Positions 7,528 through 17,922 of a stretch of 60,070 nucleotides of DNA are shown here, one piece after another; the first letter of the stretch is position 1, and every line of letters starts with the position of its first letter. Under the pieces are notes generated by a model. The model saw only the letters and a list, made by a program, of their open reading frames with translations, made no database searches and had not been told where the DNA came from. The translations under genes were made by a program, and so were the position numbers. The stretch is from assembly GCA_028684065.1 (NCBI GenBank), contig JAQUGO010000003.1, positions 1 through 60,070 on the forward strand. The letters are read 5' to 3'. The DNA is from Sulfurospirillaceae bacterium. GTDB lineage: Bacteria > Campylobacterota > Campylobacteria > Campylobacterales > Sulfurospirillaceae.

Positions 7528-9620
7528 AAGAGTTAATTATTGCATTGGTCGGTCAACCTAATGTTGGCAAAAGCATGCTCATTAACTCTATCGCAAATGC
7601 CCGTTTGCGAGTGGGTAATTTTTCGGGTGTAACGGTTGAAAAAGCCGAAGTGAGTTTTGATTTTCACGAACATGCGATTAAAATTATAGATTTACCTGGA
7701 ACATATTCTCTCAATGACTACACGCAAGATGAAAAAGTTACCAAAGATTTTTTAGAAAATGAGTATTATGATCTGATTATCAATGTTGTGGATGCTACCA
7801 ATTTAGAACGCAATCTTTTTTTGACCAATCAGCTTTTAGAGTTAGATAAAAAGATGATTGTGGCTTTAAACATGATGGATGAAGCGAATAAAGAAGGCAT
7901 TTGCATTGATAATGACCAACTCAGTACGATTTTAGGTGTTCCTTGTATTAAAGTTTCAGCCGCAACCAAAAGAGGTATAGGTAAACTCATCAATCGAACC
8001 ATTGATATCTCTAATTTTCCACATGAAAAAGCTAAACTGATTTACAGTGATGTGGTGGAGGAGGAGATAGCCAATTTGTCCTCTTTTTTACGAGAAAAAA
8101 ACTATAAAAGCGATATTTCGTATCGTGAAATTAGTGTTAGGCTACTCAAAGAAGAGCCTAAAATGTATCAGAAGATGCATGATGAACCTATTTGGATAGT
8201 TATGTTGCCTCGTATCAGAGATGCGTTAAATCATCTCTATTTGCATTATGATACAAAAGATAGTGTTGAAATTTTTTCAGAAGAGAACGCTGCTTTTGCT
8301 AAAGGCGCTGTCATTGAAACAGTGACACATAAGGGAAGCATTACACGTTCAGTGACTGAAAAAATTGATGCTCTATTGATTCATAAATTTTTTGGTATTC
8401 CTATCTTTATCGTTTTGATGTGGGCACTGTTTCAGCTTACTTTTACATTAGGTTCTATTCCTATGGACTGGATTGATATGTTTTTTGTGGCTCTTGGAAA
8501 TTATGCTAAAACCATTTTTGGTGATGGCGAATTAGGTTCCATGATAGCTGATGGTGCTATTTCAGGTGTGGGTGCTGTTGTGATGTTCTTACCTAATATT
8601 GTGATTTTATTTTTAGGGATTGCTCTGTTAGAAACGACAGGTTACATGGCGCGCGTTGCTTTTTTATTGGATGGTTTTTTCCACCGTTTTGGTTTGCATG
8701 GCAAAAGTTTTATTCCTTTGGTAACAGGGTTTGGTTGTTCCGTGCCTGCTTATATGAGTGCACGAACGCTTAAAAATACTAAAGATAGATTGATTACACT
8801 TTTTATCATTGGGTTTATGAGTTGTGGTGCAAAATTGCCTGTATATGTTCTTTTTGCGGGGGCTTTTTTTGGCAAAGAAAGTGCGGGAAATGTTCTATTT
8901 TTAATCTATATTGCTGGAGCATTTATCGGGTTAGTAGCGGCAAAATTTTTAAAAGTTTTTGTTTTTAAAGGCGTTGATGAACCTTTTGTTATGGAAATGC
9001 CAAAATACCGACTACCTTCTTTAAAGCTGATATGGCATACCGTGGTGACAAAAGCAATTATGTACCTAAAAAAAGCAGGAACATTTATCCTTGGGGCATC
9101 ACTTTTGATATGGTTTGCGAGTAATTATCCAAAGTATCCGTCCATCGTCACAGAATATGCTCAAAAAATAGAATTAGCTCAAAATAAAGAAGAAAAAGTT
9201 AACCTTCAAAATGAACAAGCAAAGATATTGTTAGAGAAGAGTTATTTAGGCATTGTAGGAAAATCGACCGATGTTCTTTTTGAGCCTATTGGGTTTGATT
9301 GGAAAATGACAATAGCAATTGAGTCTGGATTAGCGGCAAAAGAGGTAGTTGTTTCTACTTTAGGAGTTTTATATGCCTTAGGTTCAGATGTAGATGAGCA
9401 AAATGAAAGCCTTTTGAGTGAAATAGCCAAGCAAATTCCTCTAGCTTCTGCGGTTTCATTTATCATCTTTGTGATGTTTTACCTGCCGTGTATGGCGGCG
9501 TCTATTGTCTTCTCTAAAGAGGCTGGTAGTTATAAGTATTTGGCGTACTTGGTTGTTTTTACAACCATTGTTTCGTGGGTGCTAGCTTTTATTGGGTATC
9601 GTATTACCCTCTTATTATAA
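7524..9620 (+). CDS. feoB: Ferrous iron transport protein B
   Basis: A 698-residue inner-membrane Fe2+ transporter. The N-terminal G domain has G1 G-Q-P-N-V-G-K-S (10-17), G3 D-L-P-G-T-Y-S (near 57) and G4 N-M-M-D. A linker helical domain follows to about residue 270. The membrane part carries the two Gate motifs: G-x-G-C-S-V-P-A (around 408) with the conserved Cys, and the second half with L-P-C-M-A-A near the C-terminus. A charged loop (about 545-575) lies between membrane segments. The gene ends inside a bidirectional terminator that also covers the stop of the convergent CDF gene. Likely iron-repressed through the candidate Fur box. Confidence 0.95.
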   Translation: MKELIIALVGQPNVGKSMLINSIANARLRVGNFSGVTVEKAEVSFDFHEHAIKIIDLPGTYSLNDYTQDEKVTKDFLENEYYDLIINVVDATNLERNLFLTNQLLELDKKMIVALNMMDEANKEGICIDNDQLSTILGVPCIKVSAATKRGIGKLINRTIDISNFPHEKAKLIYSDVVEEEIANLSSFLREKNYKSDISYREISVRLLKEEPKMYQKMHDEPIWIVMLPRIRDALNHLYLHYDTKDSVEIFSEENAAFAKGAVIETVTHKGSITRSVTEKIDALLIHKFFGIPIFIVLMWALFQLTFTLGSIPMDWIDMFFVALGNYAKTIFGDGELGSMIADGAISGVGAVVMFLPNIVILFLGIALLETTGYMARVAFLLDGFFHRFGLHGKSFIPLVTGFGCSVPAYMSARTLKNTKDRLITLFIIGFMSCGAKLPVYVLFAGAFFGKESAGNVLFLIYIAGAFIGLVAAKFLKVFVFKGVDEPFVMEMPKYRLPSLKLIWHTVVTKAIMYLKKAGTFILGASLLIWFASNYPKYPSIVTEYAQKIELAQNKEEKVNLQNEQAKILLEKSYLGIVGKSTDVLFEPIGFDWKMTIAIESGLAAKEVVVSTLGVLYALGSDVDEQNESLLSEIAKQIPLASAVSFIIFVMFYLPCMAASIVFSKEAGSYKYLAYLVVFTTIVSWVLAFIGYRITLLL

Positions 9621-9642
9621 AGAGGCTTTGGCCTCTTTATAA
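9615..9642. terminator. Bidirectional terminator between feoB and the CDF gene
   Basis: A perfect 12-bp inverted repeat, TTATAAAGAGGC / GCCTCTTTATAA, with a 4-nt TTTG loop. It contains the stop codons of both convergent genes. A-rich left and T-rich right flanks suit termination in both directions. Confidence 0.8.
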
Positions 9643-10524
9643 CTTCCCTTCATTGATAATAGAATCATCATAAGGGTCAAGATGGGCAGTGATAACCCAT
9701 TCATCGTTAGGACGTAAGTCTTTGATATTTTCTTCTATGCGATCACCTGCATGATGGGCGCGGAGCAAGGAAATACCAGGACTAAAAACAAGATGCACAT
9801 CCACAAAATTAGTATTGCCCGATTTTCGTGTTTTAAGAAAATGAAAATCACTAATCTCTTTTTCATCAATAATAATATGTTTAATGTTGGTAACAATCTC
9901 TTCATCTAATGCGGCATCCAATAAGATATAGATACCATCTTTGATAATTTGGTAAGCAGAATGGATAATGTAAATAGAGATAACGATACCCATAATAGAG
10001 TCAATTAATCCAAAATTGGTTACTTGAATGAGCACTAAAGAGGCTAAAATGGCTCCATTGCTAAGGACATCAGTTTTATAATGTAAGGCATCTGATTTAA
10101 CCACCATACTTCCAGTTTTTTTAGCAACATAGTTCAAATAGGTTACCAAAGCAATGGTTAAGACCAATGAAATAATCATTACAATAATCGAAGAACCAAG
10201 ATAGGTTATTTCATTTTGATGAATCGCTTTTCGAATAGCTTCATACAAGATATAAAGTCCAGAAACAGTAATGACCGTTCCTTCGATAACTCCAGCGAGT
10301 GCTTCGATTTTACCCTTGCCATAATTAAATTTTTGATTGGCGGGTTGTTCAGATTTACTAATTGCAAAATAATTAAAGGCAGAAACGATAAGGTCAAGTA
10401 CCGAATCAATTGCAGAGGCAAGAACAGCTACGGAACCACTCATAATACCAATGGTAAGTTTAATTAAAATAAGCAGTGTTGCAGTAGCACTGGAAATAAT
10501 GGTCGCTTTTTTTTGAAGGGTCAT
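9637..10524 (-). CDS. Cation diffusion facilitator (FieF/YiiP-like) metal efflux transporter
   Basis: A 295-residue CDF protein with about six membrane segments in the first 200 residues and a cytosolic C-terminal ferredoxin-like domain. Metal-site motifs are present: A-S-A-I-D-S-V-L-D (D40, D44) in helix 2 and H-Y-K-T-D (H-x3-D) in helix 5, the DDHD tetrad typical of zinc/iron FieF-type exporters. Conserved His and Asp in the C-terminal domain (D-V-H-L, A-H-H-A-G-D) also fit. It overlaps aguA by 4 bp. The same aguA-CDF-aguB order occurs in Campylobacter, so a link to amine metabolism is possible though unproven. Confidence 0.9.
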   Translation of the reverse strand: MTLQKKATIISSATATLLILIKLTIGIMSGSVAVLASAIDSVLDLIVSAFNYFAISKSEQPANQKFNYGKGKIEALAGVIEGTVITVSGLYILYEAIRKAIHQNEITYLGSSIIVMIISLVLTIALVTYLNYVAKKTGSMVVKSDALHYKTDVLSNGAILASLVLIQVTNFGLIDSIMGIVISIYIIHSAYQIIKDGIYILLDAALDEEIVTNIKHIIIDEKEISDFHFLKTRKSGNTNFVDVHLVFSPGISLLRAHHAGDRIEENIKDLRPNDEWVITAHLDPYDDSIINEGKL

Positions 10525-11516
10525 TTGTCTTTTCCTATTTCTTTATAAATGTTCATAGAAGCACAGTGTAAGCTTCCATGCTCTCGAATTAAAATAGATG
10601 ATTCAATACCAACAATTTCTCGCTCTGGAAAGAGCTGTTTAAATGTTAAAAGTACCTCTGCATCACATGGGTCGCTATAGGTTGGTACTAATACAGCATT
10701 GTTAATCAGTACAAAATTCATATAGGTTGCAGGAATGCGGTGATCATTAAAGTATTTGGCGGCAGGAAGCGGTAATGGTATTAAATCAAAATCTGTTTTT
10801 TTAAGTTCTTTTTCCATCTTCCTAAGTTCCTTATAATGCTCATCTTTTTTATCATAGCATTTAACATAGGCAATGGTCTTTTTGTTAACAAAGCGCGCTA
10901 ATGTGTCGATATGAGAGTCTGTATCATCTCCCATAAGGGCACCGTGCTTTAAAATTATCAACTCTTTTAAGCCAAAAAGTTCTTTGAGAATATTGTTAAT
11001 TTTCTTTTTAGAAAGATGTGCATTACGGTTTTGCTCATACAAACAATACGCTGTGCTTAGCATGACGCCATGACCATTACTATCGATACTACCACCTTCA
11101 AGTACAAAATCAAAGCTATTTAGTTTTCCACTAAGATACCCCTCATCAAACAATCGTTGGGTAATCGTGTTGTCCATACTCGCTTCAAATTTATTGCCCC
11201 AAGCATTAAAAATAAAGTCATAGGTACGGCGTTTATTATTTTTATAAATATTGATACCACCAAAATCTCGAATCCACGTATCATTCGTTTGCATTTCGAT
11301 AAGCTGAATATTTTGAAGTGTGGGCAAAAGATTTGAAAGCGTTTGCTTATGTTCACAGATAACCATACATGGTTGAAAACGTGCAATGTGTGTGATAAAT
11401 TTTAAGTAAGTTGCACGAATTTCTTCAAGTGAGTGTGCCCAGTCGCTGTGTTCTGGAGGAAAGACAACGATGAGTGCTTCTTGTTCTTCCCATTCTGCGG
11501 GTATACGAATTTTCAT
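10521..11516 (-). CDS. aguA: Agmatine deiminase
   Basis: A 331-residue peptidyl-arginine-deiminase-fold enzyme converting agmatine to N-carbamoylputrescine and ammonia. Family motifs are visible: N-D-T-W-I-R-D-F-G, the L-E-G-G-S-I-D segment, H-I-D-T-L-A-R-F, and the C-terminal H-G-S-L-H-C-A-S-M-N with the nucleophilic C318. AAGGAG precedes the ATG. Together with aguB it makes putrescine from agmatine. The downstream CDF gene overlaps by 4 bp. Confidence 0.92.
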   Translation of the reverse strand: MKIRIPAEWEEQEALIVVFPPEHSDWAHSLEEIRATYLKFITHIARFQPCMVICEHKQTLSNLLPTLQNIQLIEMQTNDTWIRDFGGINIYKNNKRRTYDFIFNAWGNKFEASMDNTITQRLFDEGYLSGKLNSFDFVLEGGSIDSNGHGVMLSTAYCLYEQNRNAHLSKKKINNILKELFGLKELIILKHGALMGDDTDSHIDTLARFVNKKTIAYVKCYDKKDEHYKELRKMEKELKKTDFDLIPLPLPAAKYFNDHRIPATYMNFVLINNAVLVPTYSDPCDAEVLLTFKQLFPEREIVGIESSILIREHGSLHCASMNIYKEIGKDK

Positions 11517-11635
11517 CTTCTCTCCTTTTAGTAATGTTTCAAGGCAAATTATAGCAAAATAGATTTTGTATCGCCTCTTTTTAAGGAAAAAAGGTAAAAT
11601 AAGCTTTTAAAGCCTCTACATGTAAGGAGTAAACG

Positions 11636-13138
11636 TTGCTCTTGCGAGAGAAAAAACACAAAAGTATTAACCAAATTAATTTTATGGCTATTTTATTTGC
11701 AGGACTGTTTGCTTTTATCTCTGCATGCATCATTATTGTGAATGAATATTTGGAATTTAACAAAGAGATGGCTATTTTAGAAACAACCTATATTCAGAGC
11801 CAAAAAAAGAGCGCACAGGTCCAAATTAATCATCTTAATAGAATTATCAGTTACCGTTATGAACAAAGTAAGCAATTACCTCAAGAAGAGATTTATCAAA
11901 AGCTTATCGAGGATGTGCGCTATTTAACAGCAGATATGGATACTAATAATTATATCTTCGTAACGACGCAAGAGGGCAGAAAGCTTTATACCTCTAATCA
12001 GCTTGATGCCAATCAAAGTGACAAAGATATTGTCGTTACACAAGAATATCCACCGTTATCATTGGTCTTAGGAAGTGGTGTGAGTACGCGAAGTATCGAA
12101 GATGTTATGGCACAAAAAAAAGAAGATTACCAAACAAAAATCATCAATTTTATATTAAAAATTTATATGCTAACGTTGTTATTGTACATTATTAGCACCG
12201 TTGAATATCGCTATGTGAGTGATATTATGGGGCGTGAAATTCGTTTTATCGTAGAGTCTTTTAAAGATGTTTCACGAAGTTACCATACGATGGATATGGA
12301 GAAAATTAATTTTAAAGAGTTTCGTGAAATTGCTTCTCAAGCTAACTTTATGATTGATAAAATCAAAGAAAAAAACAGTGCATTGTTGGAGCTTAATTCT
12401 ACTCTTGAAACCATGGTAACTCAAAAAACACAGGAGCTTAAAAAATCAGTGGATTTTACTCAAGAGCTTTTAGAACGGCAAGATCGCTTTGTGAAAAATG
12501 CAATTCACGAAATCAATACGCCTTTATCTATTATTTTGATGAATATAGACTTGTATAATTTAAAATTTGAAAAAAACAGATACCTTGTCAAAATAGAAGC
12601 GGCTGTTAAAGTTTTAGATAATATTTATGAAGATTTAGCCTATCTTGTTAAAAAGGATAGAGTTGTTTACACGCCAGAAATGATTAATTTTTCACAATTT
12701 ATTGCTGATAGAGTGGATTATTTTCACGATGTGGCAGAAGGTAATAAGTTGATAATTGAGTCTGATATTGAATCTGATATTTTTATTTTATTTAATGAAA
12801 CAGAGCTTCAACGTATCTGTGACAATAACATTTCTAATGCAATAAAGTATAGTTATGAAGGGAAGTCTTTACATGTAAGGCTCAAAACAGAAAAGACACA
12901 TATTATACTTGAGATTGAAAATTGTGGGGAACCTATCAATTTTCCTGATAAACTGTTTGACCGCTATTATCGTGAAGATGAAGCACGCGGGGGTTTTGGT
13001 TTAGGCCTTAACATCGTTAGAGAAATATGTGATGAAAAAAATATTACAATAAAGATAGAATCAGATAAAGAACATACCCTATTTCGGTATATCTTTGAGA
13101 CTAAAGGATGGATGAGCGATGAAAATTTTATTGCTTGA
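11636..13138 (+). CDS. Membrane sensor histidine kinase with periplasmic Cache-like domain
   Basis: A 500-residue kinase. Two membrane helices (about 12-36 and 168-188) bracket a periplasmic domain of some 130 residues that looks like a single Cache fold (Y-I-F-V-T-x3-G-R-x-L-Y), a class that often binds small carboxylates. A coiled coil then leads to the H-box with H291 (I-H-E-I-N-T-P), the N-box (N-N-I-S-N-A-I-K) and G-box (G-F-G-L-G-L). The start is TTG at 11636, chosen because a perfect AAGGAG stands 6 nt upstream. The response-regulator gene overlaps its end by 20 bp. The pair lies directly upstream of DUF485-actP-acs, so an acetate-related signal is a reasonable guess. Confidence 0.88.
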   Translation: MLLREKKHKSINQINFMAILFAGLFAFISACIIIVNEYLEFNKEMAILETTYIQSQKKSAQVQINHLNRIISYRYEQSKQLPQEEIYQKLIEDVRYLTADMDTNNYIFVTTQEGRKLYTSNQLDANQSDKDIVVTQEYPPLSLVLGSGVSTRSIEDVMAQKKEDYQTKIINFILKIYMLTLLLYIISTVEYRYVSDIMGREIRFIVESFKDVSRSYHTMDMEKINFKEFREIASQANFMIDKIKEKNSALLELNSTLETMVTQKTQELKKSVDFTQELLERQDRFVKNAIHEINTPLSIILMNIDLYNLKFEKNRYLVKIEAAVKVLDNIYEDLAYLVKKDRVVYTPEMINFSQFIADRVDYFHDVAEGNKLIIESDIESDIFILFNETELQRICDNNISNAIKYSYEGKSLHVRLKTEKTHIILEIENCGEPINFPDKLFDRYYREDEARGGFGLGLNIVREICDEKNITIKIESDKEHTLFRYIFETKGWMSDENFIA

Positions 13139-13799
13139 AGATGAGTTAATGTTGCGTAGTTCCATTGAAGAGTATTTAGAAGCGTTAGGGCATAAAATTG
13201 TTGCTTTTAGCAATGGTGAAGAAGCCTATGAAATGATTAAACACGATATTTTTGATTTATTGATTTTAGATATTAATGTACCAAGAATAAATGGACTTGC
13301 TTTGCTTCAAGCCCTTAATGATATTGAGCATTCCTTCCCCACTATTTTTATTAGTGCCAATGTAGATATTGATGATATCGCACACGCTTTTGATTTGGGT
13401 GCATCAGACTATCTTAAAAAACCTTTTCATCTTAAAGAATTAGGGTTGAGAATTGATAAAATCAAAAAAGAATTTGCTGCAAAGAATTTTCAACATATCA
13501 TCTTAAGCCCCAAATATGTCTTTGCTAAAAAAGAGCAAATGCTTTTTTATAACAACAACGTACAGGTGCTAACCAAAAAACAGCTACAAATTGTAACATT
13601 ATTGTGTGAGAACATCGGTATTGTTGTTGATTTCGATAAATTTAGAAGCTATGTTTGGAATGACGAACCTGTTGATAATGCGACAATACGAGCAGAAATA
13701 AGTCGTTTTCGAAAATTGCTCAAAGAAGATTTTATTGTTAATTTAAAAGGAGTAGGGTATAAAATAGAGCGTTTTTACCCTGAAAAAAAAGTAATATAG
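13119..13799 (+). CDS. OmpR/PhoB-family response regulator
   Basis: A 226-residue regulator: receiver domain 1-115 with phospho-acceptor D51, acidic pair E7-D8 and the K-K-P-F switch lysine, then a winged-helix DNA-binding domain (about 130-220; R-A-E-I-S-R-F-R-K recognition helix and K-G-V-G-Y-K). Such proteins bind head-to-tail 10-11 bp direct repeats as dimers. Exactly such a repeat lies 56 bp after this gene, ahead of DUF485-actP, and again ahead of the second symporter operon at 32.5 kb. It is therefore the prime candidate for an activator of acetate uptake. This link is inference. Confidence 0.9.
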   Translation: MKILLLEDELMLRSSIEEYLEALGHKIVAFSNGEEAYEMIKHDIFDLLILDINVPRINGLALLQALNDIEHSFPTIFISANVDIDDIAHAFDLGASDYLKKPFHLKELGLRIDKIKKEFAAKNFQHIILSPKYVFAKKEQMLFYNNNVQVLTKKQLQIVTLLCENIGIVVDFDKFRSYVWNDEPVDNATIRAEISRFRKLLKEDFIVNLKGVGYKIERFYPEKKVI

Positions 13800-13854
13800 T
13801 TACACTTTTACTCATATAAAGGAGAATTTTTTTTAAATAATACGTGCTTTATCA

Positions 13855-13889
13855 AATGCTACGGTAATGCTATGTTACTAGTTTACAAT
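13855..13889 (+). promoter_or_regulatory. Tandem 11-bp direct repeat operator and -10 box of the DUF485-actP-acs operon
   Basis: Two head-to-tail repeats, AATGCTACGGT (13855-13865) and AATGCTATGTT (13866-13876), are followed after 7 nt by TACAAT (13884-13889). The repeats occupy the -35 position, as for OmpR/PhoB-type activators. The second half-site is identical to both half-sites at 32522-32543, also 7 nt from a -10 box. Confidence 0.75.
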
Positions 13890-13922
13890 GACACGTAGAA
13901 TTTAATACTGCAAGGAGCATTT

Positions 13923-14237
13923 ATGAGTCAAAATATTTACGACAAAGTGCGCACTAATCCGAAGTTTACAGAATTAGTCCAAAAGCGTAGTCGCTTTGCA
14001 TGGAAGCTAGCGATTATTATGTTAGTTGTCTATTATTCCTTTATACTTGTTATTGCTTTTTCTCCATCAACCTTTGGTCAACCAATAGGTCATGGTGTCA
14101 CGACCGTTGGTATTCCCATTGGCTTATCTATTATTTTTATTGCTTTTATTCTTACAGGCATTTATACGCGCAGAGCGAATGGTGAATTTGATGAGTTAAC
14201 CAATCAAATTAAAGAAGAAGCAAGGAGTGTCAAATGA
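13923..14237 (+). CDS. DUF485 membrane protein, partner of ActP (YjcH-like)
   Basis: A 104-residue inner-membrane protein with two hydrophobic helices (about 27-50 and 60-82) and charged ends, matching the DUF485 family (E. coli YjcH). These small proteins are encoded with SSS acetate permeases and are thought to help assemble or regulate them. CAAGGAG precedes the ATG. Its stop overlaps the actP start by 4 bp, so the two are made together. Expression is probably driven by the tandem-repeat promoter just upstream. Confidence 0.88.
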   Translation: MSQNIYDKVRTNPKFTELVQKRSRFAWKLAIIMLVVYYSFILVIAFSPSTFGQPIGHGVTTVGIPIGLSIIFIAFILTGIYTRRANGEFDELTNQIKEEARSVK

Positions 14238-15880
14238 AATGGGGATTGCTACTTTTAACATTAAGCAATATTTTATTTGCCTCAGGCGGTGATGCTGGTG
14301 TTTCGGGTCAAAGAGACCTCAATGTTTCAGCGATTATTATGTTCTTATTATTTGTTCTTGCAACGCTTGGGATTACCTATTGGGCTGCAAAACGAACGAA
14401 AACAGCCAAAGACTTTTATACAGCAGGTGGAGGAATTACAGGTTTTCAAAATGGTTTAGCCATTGCCGGTGATTACATGTCAGCTGCTTCTTTTTTAGGA
14501 ATTTCTGGACTGGTGTATATGAAAGGGTTTGATGGGCTTATTTACTCTATAGGGTTTTTAGTAGGGTGGCCCATTATTCTTTTCTTGATTGCGGAACAGT
14601 TACGAAATCTTGGAAAATATACTTTTGCTGATGTCGCTTCATATCGTTTAAAACAAACGCCTATTCGTACTCTTGCGGCTCTTGGCTCTTTGGCTACAGT
14701 TGCTTTGTACTTGATTGCTCAAATGGTTGGTGCAGGTAAATTAATCCAAGTATTATTTGGACTAAATTATGAATATGCTGTTGTCATGGTAGGAATTTTG
14801 ATGATACTTTATGTCACTTTTGGTGGCATGTTAGCTACAACATGGGTTCAAATTATTAAAGCAATTTTATTACTCTCTGGTGCTTCTTTTATGGCTGTGA
14901 TGATTATGTATAAAGTTGGTTTTAGTTTTGAAAATCTTTTTTCCCAAGCCGTTGTAGCTAAAAAAACAGTAGCTATTATGAGCCCTGGAGGCTTAGTAAG
15001 TAATCCAATATCGGCCATTAGTTTAGGTATTGCACTAATGTTCGGTACGGCTGGTCTTCCTCATATCTTAATGCGATTTTTCACTGTTAATGATGCGAAA
15101 GAAGCTCGTAAATCTGTTTTTGTTGCAACAGGTTTTATCGGTTATTTTTATATTTTAACGTTTATTATTGGATTTGGTGCTATTGTTTTATTGACAGGTG
15201 ATCCACAATATTTTGATACGGTCAAAAATACACTTATTGGTGGCAATAACATGTCAGCGATTCATACCAGTCATGCCATTGGTGGAAATCTTTTCTTAGG
15301 ATTTATTTCAGCAGTTGCTTTCGCAACGATTTTGGCTGTTGTTTCAGGACTTACTCTTGCCGGTGCTAGTGCTGTGAGCCATGATCTTTATGCCAATGTT
15401 ATAGCGCGTGGTCGTGCTGATGAAATGACAGAGATGCGCATTTCTAAGTATGCAACTATTGCTCTTGGTATTATTGCAATTTTCTTAGGGATTGCATTTG
15501 AAAAACAAAATATTGCTTTTATGGTAGGTTTAGCCTTTGCTATTGCAGCCAGTGCAAACTTCCCCATACTCTTTTTATCCATGTATTGGAGTAAACTAAC
15601 CACAAGAGGAGCTGTATGGGGTGGAAGTATTGGTCTTGCAACGGCTGTTGTACTTGTTATTTTGAGTAAAGCAGTGTGGGTAGATATTTTAGCCAATAAA
15701 ACGGCTATTTATGCGTATGGAAATCCTGCTTTATTTTCAGTTACTATTGCTTTTATAGCCATTTGGTTTTTCTCTATCACCGATAAGAGTGAGGATGCTA
15801 AAAATGAAATTGCAGCGTACGAGCATCAGTATATTAGAAGTCAAACAGGAATAGGCGCAGAAGGCGCTTCTAGTCATTAA
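14234..15880 (+). CDS. actP: Cation/acetate symporter ActP
   Basis: A 548-residue sodium:solute symporter (SSS family) with an N-terminal signal-like segment and about 13 membrane helices. Family signatures are clear: [10 protein letters not shown] followed by [10 protein letters not shown] near the N-terminus, [14 protein letters not shown] in the middle, and [12 protein letters not shown] later. It imports acetate (and probably propionate or glycolate) with a cation. acs follows 41 bp downstream, giving a complete uptake-and-activation unit. Confidence 0.94.
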   Translation: MKWGLLLLTLSNILFASGGDAGVSGQRDLNVSAIIMFLLFVLATLGITYWAAKRTKTAKDFYTAGGGITGFQNGLAIAGDYMSAASFLGISGLVYMKGFDGLIYSIGFLVGWPIILFLIAEQLRNLGKYTFADVASYRLKQTPIRTLAALGSLATVALYLIAQMVGAGKLIQVLFGLNYEYAVVMVGILMILYVTFGGMLATTWVQIIKAILLLSGASFMAVMIMYKVGFSFENLFSQAVVAKKTVAIMSPGGLVSNPISAISLGIALMFGTAGLPHILMRFFTVNDAKEARKSVFVATGFIGYFYILTFIIGFGAIVLLTGDPQYFDTVKNTLIGGNNMSAIHTSHAIGGNLFLGFISAVAFATILAVVSGLTLAGASAVSHDLYANVIARGRADEMTEMRISKYATIALGIIAIFLGIAFEKQNIAFMVGLAFAIAASANFPILFLSMYWSKLTTRGAVWGGSIGLATAVVLVILSKAVWVDILANKTAIYAYGNPALFSVTIAFIAIWFFSITDKSEDAKNEIAAYEHQYIRSQTGIGAEGASSH

Positions 15881-15921
15881 AAAGAGTTACAATAGAAAAT
15901 TTATAATAAAGGATAGAGACA

Positions 15922-17868
15922 ATGTCACAACTTTTTGAACCAAGTAGAGCTTTAAGTAAAGAAGCCAGAATTAAAAATATGTGCGAATACAAGGAGCTCT
16001 GCCTCCAAGCAGATGAGGATTTTGAAGGATATTGGGATAAGCTTGCGAGAGAAAAAATTGAGTGGTTTAAGCCTTATGATAGAGTTTTAAATGAGGATAA
16101 TGCTCCATTTTATAAATGGTTTGAGGGTGGTAAATTAAATGTTACACATCAATGTTTAGGGCGGCATCTAAACAAGCGCAAAAATAAAGCGGCGATTATT
16201 TGGGAGGGAGAAGATGGTAAAAAAAGAATTATTACCTACCTTCAGCTTTTCTATCGTGTAAATCGCTTGGCAAATTTAATGCGCAATAAATTTGGCATTA
16301 AAAAAGGTGATAGAGTTGTTTTGTATTTACCAATGATACCAGAAGCTGCATTTGCGATGTTGGCGTGTGCCAAAATTGGGGCTATTCACTCTGTTGTATT
16401 TGGTGGATTTTCAGCTGAGGCACTCAGAGATCGTGTTATAGATGCTCAAGCAAAACTTGTTATCACAGCGGATGGTGCCTTTCGACGAGGTAAACCTTAC
16501 ATGCTAAAACCTATGGTTGATGAGGCATTAAAAGAAGGTTGTGAATGCTGTGACAAAGTATTAATTGTTCAGCGCAATTTTGAAGATATAGAGTATGTTC
16601 CAGGGCGAGATTATGTCTATAATGAGTTGATTATGAATGAATCGCAATATTGTGATCCTGAATGGATGGATGCGGAAGATCCTCTTTTCTTGCTTTATAC
16701 GTCAGGAAGTACGGGTAAACCAAAAGGTGTACAGCACTCAAGTGCAGGTTATATTCTATGGGCACAATATACAATGGAACATGTTTTCGATGTCAAAGAG
16801 AATGATACCTTCTGGTGTACAGCTGATGTTGGTTGGATAACAGGACATACCTACATCGTTTATGGGCCTCTTGCTATGGGCGCTACAACCATTATGTATG
16901 AAGGTGTTCCTACCTTCCCAGATGTAGGTAGATGGTGGAATATGATTGAAGAACACCGTGTTAATCAGTTTTATACTGCTCCTACGGCCATTCGATTGTT
17001 ACATAAAGAAGGTGCTGATGCACCCGCGAAGTATGATTTGAGTTCACTTAAAGTATTAGGAACAGTAGGGGAGCCTATTAATCCTGATGCATGGATGTGG
17101 TACTATGAGCAAATTGGTGGTGGTAAATGCCCAATCGTCGATACATGGTGGCAAACAGAAACTGGTGGGCATATGATTACACCTCTTCCTGGCGCAACTC
17201 CGATTAAACCTGGGAGTGCGACATTCCCACTTCCTGGTATTAAAGCTGAAATTATTGATGAGCATGGTAATCCAACACCACAAGGTGAAAAAGGATTCTT
17301 GTGTATTACAAAGCCTTGGCCATCTATGATTCGTAATATTTGGGGTGATCCAGAGCGATTTGTAAAATCCTATTTTGGTGATTGTAAAAAAGATGGAAAG
17401 CCAGTTTATTTTTCCGGTGACGGCGCGATGTACGATGATGATGGATACATCGTCATTACAGGACGTACTGATGACGTAATCAATGTTTCTGGCCATAGAA
17501 TTGGAACGGCAGAAATTGAAGCAGTTCTTGGACATCATGATAATGTGGCTGAGGTTGCTGTTGTTGGTAGACCTGATCCTATTAAAGGTGAGGGTATCTT
17601 TGCCTATATCGTTATCAAAGGTGAAGATAGTTTAAGTGAAGAAGTGTATATGATTCAAGAGCTTAATAAGTTGATTGTTAAAGAAATTGGAAATATCGCT
17701 AAACTTGATGCGATTCGTTTCGTACCTGGTTTACCAAAAACAAGAAGTGGAAAAATTATGCGTAGAATTCTTCGCTCTATTGCTAAGAAAGAGCCAATTA
17801 CTCAAGATATTTCAACGTTGGAAGACCCTTCAATCGTTGAAAAAATTCAAAATCTCGTTCAATTTTAA
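15922..17868 (+). CDS. acs: Acetyl-CoA synthetase
   Basis: A 648-residue AMP-forming acetate:CoA ligase, full length. The P-loop-like motif [11 protein letters not shown] lies near residue 258, the W-W-Q-T-E-T-G motif near 410, the hinge/core region [13 protein letters not shown] near 515, and the catalytic, acetylation-prone lysine in [10 protein letters not shown] near 605. The tryptophan in W-W-Q-T-E-T-G narrows the acyl pocket to acetate. GGAT precedes the ATG. A strong hairpin terminator follows. A separate propionyl-CoA synthetase (prpE) lies at 36.8 kb. Confidence 0.96.
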   Translation: MSQLFEPSRALSKEARIKNMCEYKELCLQADEDFEGYWDKLAREKIEWFKPYDRVLNEDNAPFYKWFEGGKLNVTHQCLGRHLNKRKNKAAIIWEGEDGKKRIITYLQLFYRVNRLANLMRNKFGIKKGDRVVLYLPMIPEAAFAMLACAKIGAIHSVVFGGFSAEALRDRVIDAQAKLVITADGAFRRGKPYMLKPMVDEALKEGCECCDKVLIVQRNFEDIEYVPGRDYVYNELIMNESQYCDPEWMDAEDPLFLLYTSGSTGKPKGVQHSSAGYILWAQYTMEHVFDVKENDTFWCTADVGWITGHTYIVYGPLAMGATTIMYEGVPTFPDVGRWWNMIEEHRVNQFYTAPTAIRLLHKEGADAPAKYDLSSLKVLGTVGEPINPDAWMWYYEQIGGGKCPIVDTWWQTETGGHMITPLPGATPIKPGSATFPLPGIKAEIIDEHGNPTPQGEKGFLCITKPWPSMIRNIWGDPERFVKSYFGDCKKDGKPVYFSGDGAMYDDDGYIVITGRTDDVINVSGHRIGTAEIEAVLGHHDNVAEVAVVGRPDPIKGEGIFAYIVIKGEDSLSEEVYMIQELNKLIVKEIGNIAKLDAIRFVPGLPKTRSGKIMRRILRSIAKKEPITQDISTLEDPSIVEKIQNLVQF

Positions 17869-17877
17869 TCCTATTTC

Positions 17878-17907
17878 AAAGCGGTTACTTTTAGATGTAA
17901 CCGCTTT
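17878..17907 (+). terminator. Terminator of the actP-acs operon
   Basis: An 11-bp perfect stem AAAGCGGTTAC / GTAACCGCTTT with an 8-nt loop and a following TTCT run. It starts 9 bp after the acs stop and also separates acs from the convergent PAS-like gene. Confidence 0.85.
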
Positions 17908-17922
17908 TCTAAAGAAAAAACT

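Noticed and set aside
11636-13799. Reading the two-component system as CrbS/CrbR
   Set aside because: CrbS is an SSS-fused kinase and CrbR a LuxR-type regulator; here the kinase has two helices and the regulator is OmpR-type.
17056-17538. A 160-residue minus-strand open frame inside acs
   Set aside because: It lies wholly inside a strongly supported acs gene and has no domain or ribosome site.
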